From assembly GCA_029260155.1 (NCBI GenBank), contig JAJDDU010000089.1, positions 1 through 6,151 on the forward strand: DNA of 6,151 nt. The letters run 5' to 3'. A model generated the notes under the pieces. It had not been told where the DNA came from. It saw only the letters and a program-made list of their open reading frames with translations, and made no database searches. The position numbers and the translations under genes are program-made. This DNA is from Phycisphaerae bacterium (GTDB lineage: Bacteria; Planctomycetota; Phycisphaerae; UBA1845). Positions 1-4,922 of the stretch are shown here, one piece after another; position 1 is the stretch's first letter, and every line of letters starts with the position of its first letter.

Positions 1-167
1 CGCCCGCCGCCGGCCAACCCACCCGCTGCAATGCCCAGCTCTCCTTGTTCGACGCGCCGCCCAATCCGGTGATCGAGGATCTGCGGACAATCGACCTGCA
101 AAACACGACCCCAATCGACGCACTACTGCACCTGCGCACGCTGCAGGAGAAACTGCGTCACCAATGA
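1..167 (+). CDS. mutS: DNA mismatch repair protein MutS, C-terminal fragment (5' end outside window)
   Basis: The frame beginning at base 3 stays open for 54 codons and ends at TGA 165-167. It reads AQLSLFDAPPNPVIEDLR and, shortly after, TPIDALLHLRTLQEKL. A QLSLF motif followed by an acidic helix and then a TP-x-x-AL-x-x-L-x-x-LQ helix is the usual tail of MutS, the ATPase that recognises mismatched bases and starts mismatch repair in the cytoplasm. The ATPase and mismatch-binding domains lie left of the window, so nothing can be said about their integrity. The stop is followed by 133 bases before the next gene on the same strand, so operon linkage is possible but not shown. The identification rests on about 45 residues; the match in order and spacing is good, but the evidence is short. 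Confidence 0.75.
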   Translation, partial: PAAGQPTRCNAQLSLFDAPPNPVIEDLRTIDLQNTTPIDALLHLRTLQEKLRHQ

Positions 168-223
168 AACGGCGCGAACCAGCCCGGCAGCGACTCCGTA
201 CCACTTGTCAGCCACCGTCGACT

Positions 224-237
224 CGTGGTATACCACG
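224..237. promoter_or_regulatory. Perfect 14-bp palindrome, possible operator
   Basis: CGTGGTATACCACG is its own exact reverse complement. It sits between the mutS stop and the lipoprotein gene, 63 bases before that gene's ATG. A half-site-like GTACCAC also occurs at 198-204. A perfect palindrome of this length in a promoter-sized gap fits a binding site for a dimeric repressor or activator, but no regulator is known from the window. Confidence 0.35.
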
Positions 238-244
238 GGAACGG

Positions 245-286
245 ATTCTGAATCCTAGATTCTGAACTCCGAATTCTGAACTTTAT
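245..286 (+). repeat. Three 14-bp tandem repeat units beginning ATTCTGAA
   Basis: ATTCTGAA occurs at 245-252, 259-266 and 273-280, exactly 14 bases apart. The six bases after each copy are similar but not identical (TCCTAG, CTCCGA, CTTTAT). The array is AT-rich in a GC-rich surrounding and ends immediately before the ribosome binding site of the lipoprotein gene, so it would lie in the leader or promoter of that gene. Confidence 0.7.
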
Positions 287-293
287 GAAAGGA
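287..293 (+). promoter_or_regulatory. Ribosome binding site of the lipoprotein gene
   Basis: GAAAGGA is followed by seven bases and then ATG at 301. This is a well-placed purine-rich site, and it supports 301 as the start. Confidence 0.6.
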
Positions 294-300
294 CAACGCC

Positions 301-735
301 ATGCTAAGAACCTGTGCAACATTGATCCTGGCCACCGCCACCATGATGTCCGCTGGCGGATGCGGCGAAAAAGAGGAAGCTTCCCCTGAAGAAAAATTCG
401 GAGCGGACACCCAATCCGTCCGAAAGATGCTCTTCCGCGACGGCACGGTCACGCGGGCGATATCGACGTATCGTGCGAACTCCGGCGCCCTGCCGACCAC
501 CGAGCAAGGCCTCAACGCGCTCCTCAAACGGCCCAAGGGCGTCGACCCAAAAGCGTGGAACGGGCCCTACCTCGATGGCGCGGAAGACTTCACCGACATG
601 TGGGGCAACAAGCTGCACTACCGATATCCCAGCACGACCCATCCCGACGAACCTAGGCAATACGACCTCTGGAGCCTCGGCCCAGACGGCGCGGACGGAA
701 CCGACGACGACATCCTGAACCACCAGTACCGCTAA
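301..735 (+). CDS. Lipoprotein with a type II secretion GspG-like pseudopilin domain
   Basis: The product has 144 residues. Residues 1-20 form an export signal (one Arg, a hydrophobic run, then MMSAGG) that ends at Cys21. This is a plausible but loose lipobox, with Ala rather than Leu at -3. An acidic linker (EKEEASPEEK) follows. Residues about 46-140 match the globular domain of GspG, the major pseudopilin of type II secretion: LPTTEQGLNALL at 64-75, W86-NGPYL, MWGNKLHYRY at 100-109, and YDLWSLGPDGADG at 121-133 followed by DDDI. The last part corresponds to the calcium-binding loop of the family. What is missing is the prepilin leader with a Gly-Phe-Thr-Leu-x-Glu cleavage site and the long hydrophobic N-terminal helix used for pilus assembly. 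The protein is therefore probably anchored in a membrane by lipid and not built into a pseudopilus. Its role is unknown; a minor or accessory partner of a secretion system is an inference. No other secretion genes are in the window. Confidence 0.8.
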   Translation: MLRTCATLILATATMMSAGGCGEKEEASPEEKFGADTQSVRKMLFRDGTVTRAISTYRANSGALPTTEQGLNALLKRPKGVDPKAWNGPYLDGAEDFTDMWGNKLHYRYPSTTHPDEPRQYDLWSLGPDGADGTDDDILNHQYR

Positions 736-743
736 GCGCACGC

Positions 744-766
744 CACTGCTCTCGAAAGGAGCAGTG
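744..766 (+). terminator. Hairpin after the lipoprotein gene, possible terminator
   Basis: CACTGCTC at 744-751 and GAGCAGTG at 759-766 form a perfect 8-bp stem around a 7-base loop, eight bases after the TAA stop. No run of T follows, so it is not a textbook intrinsic terminator. It could still end or protect the transcript, as U-less hairpins do in some GC-rich bacteria. Confidence 0.45.
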
Positions 767-785
767 CATGCCGAATTCCTGCTAC

Positions 786-813
786 GTGCGTCGCACGCTG
801 TCGTGCGGCGCAC
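786..813. repeat. Twin palindromes GTGCG-N-CGCAC, 17 bp apart
   Basis: GTGCGTCGCAC at 786-796 and GTGCGGCGCAC at 803-813 are two copies of the same 5+1+5 inverted repeat, differing only in the central base. Their centres are 17 bases apart. They could be paired protein-binding sites or two small adjacent hairpins. Both arms are GC-rich, so chance contributes. Confidence 0.45.
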
Positions 814-912
814 TCCGCTTAGGGGCGGCCCGCACGGGCATAACGCACGCGTCAGTGAACCTGGTGAACGATCAGAGCGGGGACGCCAGACTCAGACTTC
901 CGGCCGACGCGC

Positions 913-1233
913 TTAAGTGTCCCAGGGTTGTGTGATCACGGTCGTGGTACTGCCCTGAACGTCATCGAGGAAGGCGAGCGTGCCGGGCGCTGGGCGGAAG
1001 CGCCGAGGAGCACGTCCCCCGAAGAAATCAGGTGTGGCATTAATGAATCGCGCAAGCCGGTGCGAATCACGGCGGCAGACGACGTTCGTGATTGAATCGA
1101 GCAGGTCGTTCGCGTACAGTAAGTAGTTGAGGTTCGGTGGCTGCGAGATGTCGGACCGCCACAGTAGATAGTGCTGTTTGGATCCCTGCTGACCGCTTTG
1201 TGAGCACCCGAGGTATGGAAAAGCGACACACGT
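913..1233 (-). pseudogene. Minus-strand open frame without a start, probable gene remnant
   Basis: On the minus strand a frame is open from just after an in-frame TAA at 1236-1234 down to the TAA at 915-913, about 106 codons. It contains no ATG, and GTG occurs only near its end. The last 87 codons (from about 1176) read like real protein, not like an antisense shadow: NLNYLLYANDLLDSI, ARFINATPDFFG and LAFLDDVQG occur in order, with mostly G or C in third codon positions. Upstream residues inside the oxidase gene's signal-peptide region look random. The simplest reading is the surviving 3' end of an older gene, cut off where the oxidase gene begins. I do not recognise the family. It could also be a chance open frame in GC-rich DNA. 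Confidence 0.3.
1092..1120 (+). promoter_or_regulatory. Weak sigma70-like promoter candidate upstream of the oxidase gene
   Basis: TTGAAT (1092-1097) and TACAGT (1115-1120) are separated by 17 bases. Each box matches four of six consensus positions. The pair lies about 95 bases before the proposed ATG. Matches of this quality arise often by chance. Confidence 0.2.
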
Positions 1234-3923
1234 TTACGGTCCTTGTCTGCGCCCTGCTGGGCGTGCAAGCGGTCTCGGCCGAGACCGTATCAATCGAACC
1301 ATGCAAGGACACCACGCTCTATTCGGAAGCGAGCTCTCAGAGCAACGGCTCGGGACAGCACGTTTTTTCGGGCAGGACGAACTTTGCGGGTGGCAAGCGG
1401 CGTGCGCTGCTTGCCTTTGATATCGCCGGTCACCTGCCGGCTGGTGCGATAATCGACGACGTGGTTCTCACACTGCACGTCTCGCGGACCGGCGTTGGAC
1501 CGATGCCCGTTGCACTTCATCGACTGCTGCTCGACTGGGGCGAAGCCGGCTCCGACGCTGAAGGAGGCGAAGGTGCCGGCACGACGGCCGAACCCGGTGA
1601 CGCGACGTGGAGTCATGCGGTTTACCAGACCATCCCCTGGGGAAACCCCGGAGGGGATTACCAGCTCGTCTCGTCTGCGTCGACCTTCGTCGGGGGGCAA
1701 GGATACTACACTTGGCAGTCGAGCGGACTCGTCGCGGATGCCCAGTTCATGTTGGACAACCCGCCGCGCGACTTTGGATGGGTCGTGGTCGGCAACGAAG
1801 CAACGACTCACACGACGAAGCGGTTTGACGCCCGCGAGAACTTCTCCCCGTCGGTGCGTCCGCGTCTCGATGTCACTTACACCCCTCTAACCGGCGTCGG
1901 AGCATGTTGCCTCGCCGACCTGAGCTGCGTTCAGTTGACATCCGTCGACTGCGTCTTGCAGGGTGGCGCGCATGAGGGTGCGGACGTCGCGTGCACGCCG
2001 TTGTTGTGCGACGGAGCCGTTGGTGCCTGCTGCTTTGGGGATGGAAGTTGCGCAGAATCAACGTCCGGTTCGTGCACCGCGCAGGCGGGCATCTACCTGG
2101 GCGACGGAACTGACTGTGTGCCAAACAAGTGTGCCCAACCGACGGGCGGCTGCTGTTTCGCCAACGGCTCATGCCAGCTTCTCACGTCAGACGGGTGCGT
2201 GGGTGCGGGCGGTGTCTATCAGGGTGACGCAGCCGATTGCGCCCCGACCCTCTGCTCGGTCGTACTCACCCCCTACGTCGACGCACTGCCGATCCCTCCC
2301 GTTATGCCGCCCGAGACCGGCACTGCTGGTGGTGTTGCCCACTACGAAATCGCCATGACGCAGTTTGAGCAGCAGCTGCATCGTGACCTGCCGCCGACGA
2401 CTGTCTGGGGATACAACGGAAGTTACCCAGCCAGGACCATCGAAGCCGGCATGGACCACCCGATCACCGTCACTTGGGTCAACGACCTGCGCGACGAGCA
2501 GGGGCAACTCCGCACGGACCACTACCTTCCGGTCGATCTCTGCCCGCACGGTCCGGACCATCTGGGGCCGACGGCGCGCGCAATCGTGCATTTGCACGGA
2601 GGACACGTTCCAGCGGAGTTCGACGGTTACCCGGAGCACACGATTCTGCCCGGTGAGAGCGTCACGTACGAATACGCAAACAACCAGCTGCCAGCCACGC
2701 TCTGGTACCACGACCATGCCCTCGGGATAACGCGTTTGAACGTCATCATGGGCATGGCCGGGTTCTATCTCATCCGCGATCCGTTCGAGCAGAGCCTAGG
2801 TCTGCCGAGCGGGGAGTTCGAAATCCCGATTGTCATTCAGGACCGCTCCTTCAATGCCGACGGCACGTGGCAGTACCCAGCCGACTGGCAAGACCACTTT
2901 TTCGGCAACACGATACTGGTCAACGGCAAGGCGTGGCCATTCCTGGAGGTCAAGCGCGGGCACTACCGCTTCCGGCTTCTGAACGGATCGAACAGTCGCA
3001 CGTATCACTTGTCCTTCTCCAATGGGATGAGTGTTCAACAGATCGGCACGGACGGTGGATTGCTTCCATCGCCGGTCGGATTGTTCGACCTAACGCTAGG
3101 ACCGGCAGAGCGCGCGGATGTAATCGTAGACTTCAGCAGCTTCGCGCCTGGGACGGAGATCGTGCTGCAGAACGACGCGCCTGCGCCGTTTCCGGGGATC
3201 CCGGGCGTGGGTGTCATCCCGAACATCATGAAGTTCATCGTCACGGATCAGTTGGGCGTGGTAGCGCCCGCCCCCGGATTGTTGCGGCCAATGGAGACTC
3301 TTGACGAAGCCGATTCAATCAAGACGCGCGATTTCCTCTTAAGGCAAGCGAGTGATCCATGCAGCGGCAATGTCTGGTTGATCAACGATCTGGTCTGGGA
3401 CGACATTACGGAGTTTCCAGAGTTGGGCACGACGGAGATCTGGCGCTTCGCCAACGCTTCAGGCATGATGCACCCGATGCACATGCACCTGGTGATGTTC
3501 CAGGTATTGGATCGCCAGGGGTTTCAGTTGGTGGACGGAGAGATCGTGCCGACAGGCAATCCGATTCAACCGAACGCGAGCGAGCGGGGTTGGAAGGACA
3601 CGGTGAAGGTCGACCCGCTGGAGATCACGCGCGTGATCGCGCGATTCGAGGACTACACAGGCAAGTTCGCGTATCACTGCCACATCATCGAACATGAAGA
3701 CCATGAGATGATGCGTCAGTTCCAAGTCGTCCTGCACGGCGACTACGACGAAGACAGCGACGTGGACTTACAGGATTTCGCACAGTTGGGCGATTGCATC
3801 ACCGGCCCGAATCAATCGCCGTTCCCCGACGGTTGCCACACCTTCGATTTCGACTACGACCTGGACGTAGACTTCGCAGATTTCGGCGCGTTCCAGCGCG
3901 CGTTCACGCAGTCCGGTCCCTAG
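1215..3923 (+). CDS. Secreted CotA-like multicopper oxidase with DNRLRE, cysteine-repeat and dockerin-like domains
   Basis: The 902-residue product has four parts. Residues 1-22 are a Sec signal peptide (MEKRH, hydrophobic core, cleavage after VSA). This is why ATG 1215 is chosen over GTG 1137, which would put 26 non-hydrophobic residues in front of it. Residues about 24-224 resemble a DNRLRE/CBM96-like beta domain (DTTLYSEASSQSNGSG, RRALLAFDI, a closing RPRLDVTY). Residues 229-347 are three cysteine repeats. Residues about 350-840 are a complete three-domain multicopper oxidase closest in pattern to CotA laccase and bilirubin oxidase: HLHGGH at 459-464, WYHDH at 497-501, HPMHMH at 753-758 and HCHIIEHEDHEMM at 821-833. 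All ten His/Cys ligands plus axial Met832 are present, with type 1 copper on His753, Cys822 and His827. Residues 842-902 are a dockerin-like pair of Asp-rich loops. It probably oxidises phenols, bilirubin-like pigments or metals with O2 outside the cytoplasm; the substrate cannot be read from sequence. Only a GAGG one base before the ATG resembles a ribosome site. Confidence 0.95.
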   Translation: MEKRHTFTVLVCALLGVQAVSAETVSIEPCKDTTLYSEASSQSNGSGQHVFSGRTNFAGGKRRALLAFDIAGHLPAGAIIDDVVLTLHVSRTGVGPMPVALHRLLLDWGEAGSDAEGGEGAGTTAEPGDATWSHAVYQTIPWGNPGGDYQLVSSASTFVGGQGYYTWQSSGLVADAQFMLDNPPRDFGWVVVGNEATTHTTKRFDARENFSPSVRPRLDVTYTPLTGVGACCLADLSCVQLTSVDCVLQGGAHEGADVACTPLLCDGAVGACCFGDGSCAESTSGSCTAQAGIYLGDGTDCVPNKCAQPTGGCCFANGSCQLLTSDGCVGAGGVYQGDAADCAPTLCSVVLTPYVDALPIPPVMPPETGTAGGVAHYEIAMTQFEQQLHRDLPPTTVWGYNGSYPARTIEAGMDHPITVTWVNDLRDEQGQLRTDHYLPVDLCPHGPDHLGPTARAIVHLHGGHVPAEFDGYPEHTILPGESVTYEYANNQLPATLWYHDHALGITRLNVIMGMAGFYLIRDPFEQSLGLPSGEFEIPIVIQDRSFNADGTWQYPADWQDHFFGNTILVNGKAWPFLEVKRGHYRFRLLNGSNSRTYHLSFSNGMSVQQIGTDGGLLPSPVGLFDLTLGPAERADVIVDFSSFAPGTEIVLQNDAPAPFPGIPGVGVIPNIMKFIVTDQLGVVAPAPGLLRPMETLDEADSIKTRDFLLRQASDPCSGNVWLINDLVWDDITEFPELGTTEIWRFANASGMMHPMHMHLVMFQVLDRQGFQLVDGEIVPTGNPIQPNASERGWKDTVKVDPLEITRVIARFEDYTGKFAYHCHIIEHEDHEMMRQFQVVLHGDYDEDSDVDLQDFAQLGDCITGPNQSPFPDGCHTFDFDYDLDVDFADFGAFQRAFTQSGP
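1284..1886 (+). other. DNRLRE / CBM96-like beta domain of the oxidase
   Basis: Residues 24-224 of the oxidase protein. An Asp-Thr-Thr-Leu start, an N-G-S-G turn, the RRALLAFDI strand, alternating hydrophobic strands (DDVVLTLHVS), a Trp-rich middle and a closing RPRLDVTYTP are the order seen in DNRLRE-type domains. These are often linked to surface or polysaccharide-binding proteins. Binding of a polymer is an inference from the family. Confidence 0.7.
1899..2255 (+). repeat. Three 41-residue cysteine-rich repeats inside the oxidase gene
   Basis: Each unit begins GACC or GGCC and has the spacing C-C-x5-C-x7-C-x13-C-x4-C, identical in all three. The cysteines are at 231, 232, 238, 246, 260, 265; at 272, 273, 279, 287, 301, 306; and at 313, 314, 320, 328, 342, 347. 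Gly-Asp/Asn-Gly-Ser before the third Cys and a GG or AG about four residues after the fourth recur. The 18 cysteines suggest disulfide-bonded modules after export, or conceivably metal binding. The DNA copies have diverged, so the repeats are old. Confidence 0.9.
3738..3920 (+). other. Dockerin-like aspartate-rich pair at the oxidase C-terminus
   Basis: Residues 842-902. Two EF-hand-like loops have Asp at positions 1, 3, 5, 7, 9 and 12: Asp843-Asp854 and Asp878-Asp889. Each is followed by an aromatic helix (FAQLGDCI and FGAFQRAF), with a Cys861/Cys874 pair between. This is the dockerin type I pattern in its common planctomycete form, expected to bind calcium. A cohesin partner is not visible here, so attachment to a complex is unproven. 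Confidence 0.85.
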
Positions 3924-3964
3924 ACTCAAGACACTTCGATCAAGCTGGAAGCGGCTTGCCGTTT

Positions 3965-3996
3965 CGCGGGCGCCGTCCCCACAAGAGGCTCCCGCG
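3965..3996. terminator. GC-rich hairpin between convergent genes, possible bidirectional terminator
   Basis: CGCGGG-C-GCC (3965-3974) pairs with GGC-T-CCCGCG (3987-3996): nine base pairs with one internal mismatch and a 12-base loop. It lies 41 bases after the oxidase stop and 39 bases beyond the antitoxin stop on the opposite strand. No T run follows on either side, so it is only a candidate. Confidence 0.35.
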
Positions 3997-4035
3997 CACG
4001 ACTGCCCCGGCACCAACGCGAGCCCGCGCCTACTC

Positions 4036-4470
4036 TCAAACCAGCGCGCGAACGTCAACCCCAAGCGCCTTCGCAACGCGCTTAAGCGTACGTAGAGTCG
4101 TGTGATCCGGGTTCCGCTCGATCCGCGAGATTTGCGACTGCGGAATGCCGAGCTTTGCGCCGAGTTCCGTCTGCGTCATCCCCTTCGCCCTGCGCGCTTT
4201 TGCAACTTGCTCGCCCGCGAGTTTCCGCCCAAACGCGTCGGCGTCCACCCACTTCGAGTCTGGATCGTCAAGTGTCGCGACAGCGCTTTCCACCATGCTC
4301 GCCTTCAACATGTCCTCATAGACATCGACCGGCACTAGCACGTGCGTCGCCCGATCACCGTCCATTACATAAGCGTGGCCGTGTTTCGGCTGCGCAGACC
4401 GCGTCAAAGCGGCTCGGCGTCGCCGGGGCTCTGTGTTGCGCGTCGTTTTCTTGGAAGAGACTTTCGGCAT
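4036..4470 (-). CDS. Antitoxin-like XRE-family helix-turn-helix protein
   Basis: The product has 144 residues. Residues about 1-30 are very basic (RRRR at 16-19) and low in complexity. Residues about 32-57 (HAYVMDGDRATHVLVPVD then VYEDML) resemble the short beta-beta-helix core of Phd/YefM-type antitoxins. An acidic linker DDPDSKWVDADAF (68-80) follows, and residues about 86-144 form an XRE/Cro-type DNA-binding domain with MTQTELGAKLGIP, SQISRIERNP and RTLKRVAKALGVDV. It probably neutralises the product of the gene just upstream and represses their shared promoter, as HigA-type antitoxins do. The ATG at 4470 overlaps the toxin frame by 67 bases. A TTG at 4407-4405 overlapping the toxin TGA as TTGA, or the ATG at 4362, are alternative starts that keep the DNA-binding part. 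The helix-turn-helix call is firm; the antitoxin role rests on gene order and size. Confidence 0.85.
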   Translation of the reverse strand: MPKVSSKKTTRNTEPRRRRAALTRSAQPKHGHAYVMDGDRATHVLVPVDVYEDMLKASMVESAVATLDDPDSKWVDADAFGRKLAGEQVAKARRAKGMTQTELGAKLGIPQSQISRIERNPDHTTLRTLKRVAKALGVDVRALV

Positions 4471-4721
4471 TCCACCACCCGAATCCGCTTCTTCGCCGCG
4501 TCGAACTCGAACACGGCAAGGTTCCCCGAGAACCGGAAGAACCGGAAGAACCGAAGCGTGTACTTGCTTTTCTTCGGCAGGCTCGCCGGTCCTTCGGAGT
4601 TGCGAATCGGTTCCGTCCGAACCGCCTCCAACCGTTCGTAGAACGTCGCCAGCTCCCGCTGGCTACACTCGTGCCGCAGAAACCACTGAACACTCTCTTG
4701 CAGTTCCGCCTCAAGGCGCAT
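4404..4721 (-). CDS. Putative RelE/ParE-like toxin of a toxin-antitoxin pair
   Basis: The product has 105 residues. The ATG at 4721 is preferred over the GTG at 4745 because GGGAGG stands six bases before it. Two N-terminal helices (ELQESVQWFLR, then QRELATFYERLEAVR at 21-35) are followed by a short PIRNSEG stretch. After that come beta-strand-like segments LRFFRFFRFSG, LAVFEFD (68-74) and KRIRVVECRKS (78-88). This helix-helix-beta order and the closing strand fit the RelE/ParE/HigB fold of ribosome-dependent mRNA nucleases or gyrase poisons, but no exact catalytic signature is certain. It precedes the XRE-type protein on the same strand, the higBA order. The tail after residue 88 overlaps the antitoxin frame and may be dispensable. 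If not a toxin, it is an uncharacterised small partner of the regulator. Confidence 0.65.
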   Translation of the reverse strand: MRLEAELQESVQWFLRHECSQRELATFYERLEAVRTEPIRNSEGPASLPKKSKYTLRFFRFFRFSGNLAVFEFDAAKKRIRVVECRKSLPRKRRATQSPGDAEPL

Positions 4722-4726
4722 ACTCG

Positions 4727-4733
4727 TCCTCCC
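4727..4733 (-). promoter_or_regulatory. Strong ribosome binding site of the toxin gene
   Basis: On the minus strand GGGAGGA runs from 4733 to 4727, with the GGGAGG core six bases before ATG 4721. It is the best Shine-Dalgarno site in the window and decides the toxin start. Confidence 0.75.
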
Positions 4734-4741
4734 GCCGGCGG

Positions 4742-4861
4742 TCACCCGCCACGCAGATTCACGATTACCTCAAAACGGAACACGCAACCTCTCACGCGGA
4801 CCCGACCCACGTCTTCTGCCCCTTTGTGTTCCACGACCGGGGGATCGGTCATACTTCTCAT
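4742..4861 (-). CDS. Possible 39-residue leader peptide
   Basis: An open frame from ATG 4861 to TGA 4744-4742 begins MRSMTDPPVVEHKG and ends FEVIVNLRGG. It lies wholly between the predicted promoter and the toxin gene, and its stop is 20 bases before the toxin ATG. Its ATG would be only about 8 bases after the predicted transcription start, so translation would be nearly leaderless. There is no ribosome binding site and no recognised family. It may be only untranslated leader. Confidence 0.2.
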   Translation of the reverse strand: MRSMTDPPVVEHKGAEDVGRVRVRGCVFRFEVIVNLRGG

Positions 4862-4868
4862 ATTGTCT

Positions 4869-4896
4869 ATGCTATACTATATATCACAAATGCTAT
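4869..4896. promoter_or_regulatory. ATGCTAT direct repeats, possible toxin-antitoxin operator
   Basis: ATGCTAT occurs at 4869-4875 and 4890-4896, exactly 21 bases apart, which is two turns of DNA. The copies flank the -10 element and sit in the spacer side of the promoter, in the most AT-rich patch of the window. This is where an autorepressing XRE-type antitoxin would be expected to bind. Confidence 0.45.
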
Positions 4897-4903
4897 CTGT
4901 CAA
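4876..4903 (-). promoter_or_regulatory. Sigma70-type promoter of the toxin-antitoxin pair
   Basis: On the minus strand TTGACA (4903-4898, six of six) and TATAGT (4881-4876, five of six) are separated by 16 bases. Transcription would start near 4869 and give a leader of roughly 150 bases before the toxin ATG. The -35 box is about 20 bases downstream of the pepA stop, so the pair has its own promoter. Confidence 0.65.
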
Positions 4904-4922
4904 GCAGCTTTCCGGGATCCCT

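Larger units (their letters stand above)
736..1214. other. 479-base stretch without a convincing intact gene
   Basis: This stretch contains a hairpin (744-766), two palindromes (786-796 and 803-813), a start-less minus-strand reading frame that looks like a gene remnant (913-1233) and a weak promoter-like pair before the oxidase gene. A 55-codon + strand frame from ATG 768 to TGA 933-935 has no ribosome binding site and no recognisable protein pattern, so it is not called. An 8-bp palindrome GTGATCAC lies at 932-939. Nothing RNA-like with conserved structure was recognised. Confidence 0.6.

Noticed and set aside
768..935. 55-codon + strand frame starting at ATG 768
   Set aside because: No ribosome site, Arg/Ala-rich content expected of random GC-rich DNA, and its start lies against the hairpin; it runs over the twin palindromes.
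932..939. GTGATCAC as a CRP-like site
   Set aside because: The half-sites of CRP are separated by six bases; here they are fused, and 8-bp palindromes are frequent by chance.
1137..1214. GTG start at 1137 for the oxidase, adding 26 residues
   Set aside because: The added residues are polar and irregular and would bury the signal peptide that begins cleanly at ATG 1215.
936..1315. Minus-strand frames with ATG or other starts at 1268 and 1315
   Set aside because: They use other frames than the protein-like one, have Ser/Thr/Arg-rich random content and overlap the oxidase signal peptide.
4722..4745. GTG start at 4745 for the toxin
   Set aside because: A GGGAGG site sits six bases before ATG 4721, and the eight extra residues carry no pattern.
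4914..4921. GGGATCCC palindrome just after pepA as a terminator
   Set aside because: An 8-base palindrome with no loop and no T run cannot form a useful terminator hairpin.
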